Below are positions 62,683 through 64,000 of a DNA stretch of 64,000 bases, one piece after another. The notes below the pieces were generated by a model. It was not told the DNA's origin. It saw nothing but the letters and a program-made list of their open reading frames with translations, and ran no database searches. The stretch covers positions 1-64,000 of the forward strand of contig DVKT01000045.1 in NCBI GenBank assembly GCA_018715885.1, read 5' to 3'. The stretch is from Caccoplasma intestinavium. Its GTDB lineage: Bacteria; Bacteroidota; Bacteroidia; Bacteroidales; UBA11471. Numbering within the stretch: position 1 is the first letter of the stretch; every line of letters starts with the position of its first letter. The position numbers and the translations under genes were made by a program.

Positions 62683-63663
62683 TTAGGGATTGAGTTTTTT
62701 AAGACTTTGATCTATTGTCGTTTGGGGAAGAGGTATATATCCTGTCTCGATGGCGTATTTTTGGCCTTCGGAGAGAGCGTATTTGATAAATTCCACGACT
62801 GCCGGATTTCGAGGCACACCGTTACTTACCAAGTACAGGTCGCGAGCAGGGGGAGACGGATAACGGCCTTCGCCGATCGCTTTGATAAGGTCGGCACTAT
62901 TTCCATAAAATTTTTCGTCCTCATCGATTTGTCCGTTTTCGTTTATGTCGAGAGGAATTACAGCCAGCCCTTCATAGGGTTTATGGGTACGCATATCATA
63001 CGCGTAAGCGATGTTGTTGTAGCCGATGCCTACACGGTCTTTTTGTACGGCGGCCGATACGCCGGGATCTCCATATACGGCAGTACCTTGCAGTTGTTCT
63101 TGCCGTTTACCGAACCATATGGCCCATGTCTCGGCTGCTCCGCAGGCGTCGGAACGGGTATACACATGCACGGGAATCGTACTTTCGATACCCAATAAGT
63201 CTCCGTATGTGGCGTATTGATTGTTCCAAAGAGCAGCGGCAGTTGCTTTGGTCAGACCTTTTTTGCAGACATCGTCGAAATGCGGATTGGCGACATTGAT
63301 TGTTGCTACGACCGCGTCTTTTACGACCGCGAAACCTAAGGCGCCCTTTTGTGCTTCTACTTCGTATATTTCCCGGGAAACCATGCCGAGGTCTACGACT
63401 TTGGCCAATGCATCGGTCATGCCTTTTCCTGCGCCTCCCCCCGATATGTCAATGCGTACATTGGGGTGAAGTTTACGAAATTCGTCCGCCCATTTGACAA
63501 CCATCGGATAAAGGGCGAATGCCCCCGAAAAAGAGATCTCACCTTTCAGCGTGTCTCCTGCGGCAATTTGGTCGTTTTGAGATTCGTTTTTCCCCGACGA
63601 TGGTTTACAACTTGTCGTTAAGACCAGAGAAAATATGCTTGCGAGCCATATTAATTTTTTCAT
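62683..63663 (-). CDS. pstS: Phosphate-binding lipoprotein
   Basis: 326 residues. The signal peptide ends TTSC (Cys19). ISFSGAFALYPMVVKWADEF and GGAGKGMTDA are typical for PstS. It is the first gene of the operon; a TAGATTTG -7-like element lies at 63752-63745 on its upstream side. No Pho box is recognised. Confidence 0.92.
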   Translation of the reverse strand: MKKLIWLASIFSLVLTTSCKPSSGKNESQNDQIAAGDTLKGEISFSGAFALYPMVVKWADEFRKLHPNVRIDISGGGAGKGMTDALAKVVDLGMVSREIYEVEAQKGALGFAVVKDAVVATINVANPHFDDVCKKGLTKATAAALWNNQYATYGDLLGIESTIPVHVYTRSDACGAAETWAIWFGKRQEQLQGTAVYGDPGVSAAVQKDRVGIGYNNIAYAYDMRTHKPYEGLAVIPLDINENGQIDEDEKFYGNSADLIKAIGEGRYPSPPARDLYLVSNGVPRNPAVVEFIKYALSEGQKYAIETGYIPLPQTTIDQSLKKLNP

Positions 63664-63817
63664 AATCCGAAAAATATTTATCCGTCTTCCCTCGGCTTGT
63701 ATTTGATCGGGAAAGAAAGTCGGTCATTTCTTTGTAAAGATTTGCAAATCTACGAATAAAACTCGATATGCGGGTCTTGTTTTACCTTTTTTGTGTAAAA
63801 GGGGCACGTAGGGAGCG

Positions 63818-64000
63818 TTATTCCCCTTTCAGTTGGCGAATTTGTTTTTCTGCTTCATCGGCAAGGCGGTCGGCTTGCTTTTTGGCCTCTTCCACCAATT
63901 TTGTTTTAGCTGCTTTTGCTGCAATTTTGGCTACGGGATTCGATGCCTTTTCTACCAACTTTTCTCCCTCTCTTTCTGCTGCTTCTACCAGTTTTTGTCC
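63818..64000 (-). CDS. Coiled-coil protein, C-terminal part
   Basis: The frame is open to the window edge; 60 codons and TAA are visible. The sequence is a Lys/Glu/Ala-rich helix (EREGEKLVEKASNPVAKIAA) with heptad character. The start lies outside the window. No function is recognised. Confidence 0.6.
   Translation of the reverse strand, partial: GQKLVEAAEREGEKLVEKASNPVAKIAAKAAKTKLVEEAKKQADRLADEAEKQIRQLKGE

Noticed and set aside
1..64000. CRISPR array, rRNA genes, integrase-type prophage
   Set aside because: No regularly spaced repeats, no rRNA sequence and no tyrosine or serine integrase were seen; the phage moves by a DDE transposase.

Overview
The window comes from a member of the Bacteroidales (Bacteroidota). 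The evidence is Bacteroidota-type promoters (a -33 TTTG and a -7 TAnnTTTG), a TamB/TamL pair in which the outer-membrane partner is a lipoprotein, an ilvD-ilvB-ilvN-thioesterase-ilvC operon, DUF4369-style TlpA thioredoxins, and relaxed lipoboxes ending in SC. The genus cannot be fixed from this sequence.

Left host segment (1-10372): the 3' end of a VUT/YhhQ-type queuosine-precursor transporter, a convergent giant alpha-2-macroglobulin-like protein without a thioester cysteine, an L-cysteine desulfidase-type enzyme, an intergenic repeat, and a lone TamL/BamA-type outer-membrane lipoprotein with a consensus promoter.

Middle (about 10373-43957): a complete-looking Mu-like transposable prophage of about 33.6 kb, inserted between the promoters of the lone tamL-like gene and the ilv operon. 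Its 'c' end lies on the right. That end holds an S24 repressor and, divergent from it, a leftward early operon: HTH protein, PAPS-reductase-like moron, MuA transposase, MuB ATPase, ASCH protein, RecA-like NTPase, GemA-like protein, DUF3164 and small proteins. Head genes for packaging (small and large terminase, gp36, portal, MuF, gpG) run rightward at 29-35 kb. Protease/scaffold, capsid, contractile tail, baseplate, fibres, a PI-PLC-like protein, lysis genes and DNA-modification genes run leftward from 28.8 to 10.8 kb. The modification pair at the mom-like end is a thymidylate-synthase-fold enzyme with the Asn-to-Asp change of dCMP hydroxymethylases, next to a Dam-type adenine methylase. Putative transposase-binding sites (AAATGTACA) are arranged as in Mu: two abutting 22-bp repeats at one end and spaced sites at the other. 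Three non-coding RNA candidates have a -7 promoter element and a terminator; there is also an initiator-like tRNA and a 3' half of another tRNA.

Right host segment (43958-64000): the ilv operon, preceded by a classical translation-coupled attenuator (a leader peptide rich in Ile/Leu/Val, an antiterminator and a terminator); tamB-tamL; two paralogous TlpA/DUF4369 thioredoxin-family proteins; a convergent pstSCAB phosphate-uptake operon; and the 3' end of a coiled-coil protein.

Points most worth following up: the structured RNAs at 12.3 and 34.2 kb, the MuF protein with a putative PD-(D/E)XK nuclease tail, the dCMP-hydroxymethylase-like/Dam pair, the repressor switch with a duplicated palindrome inside the repressor gene, the ilv attenuator, and two small genes hidden from simple ORF calling (24215-24340 and 26708-26836).
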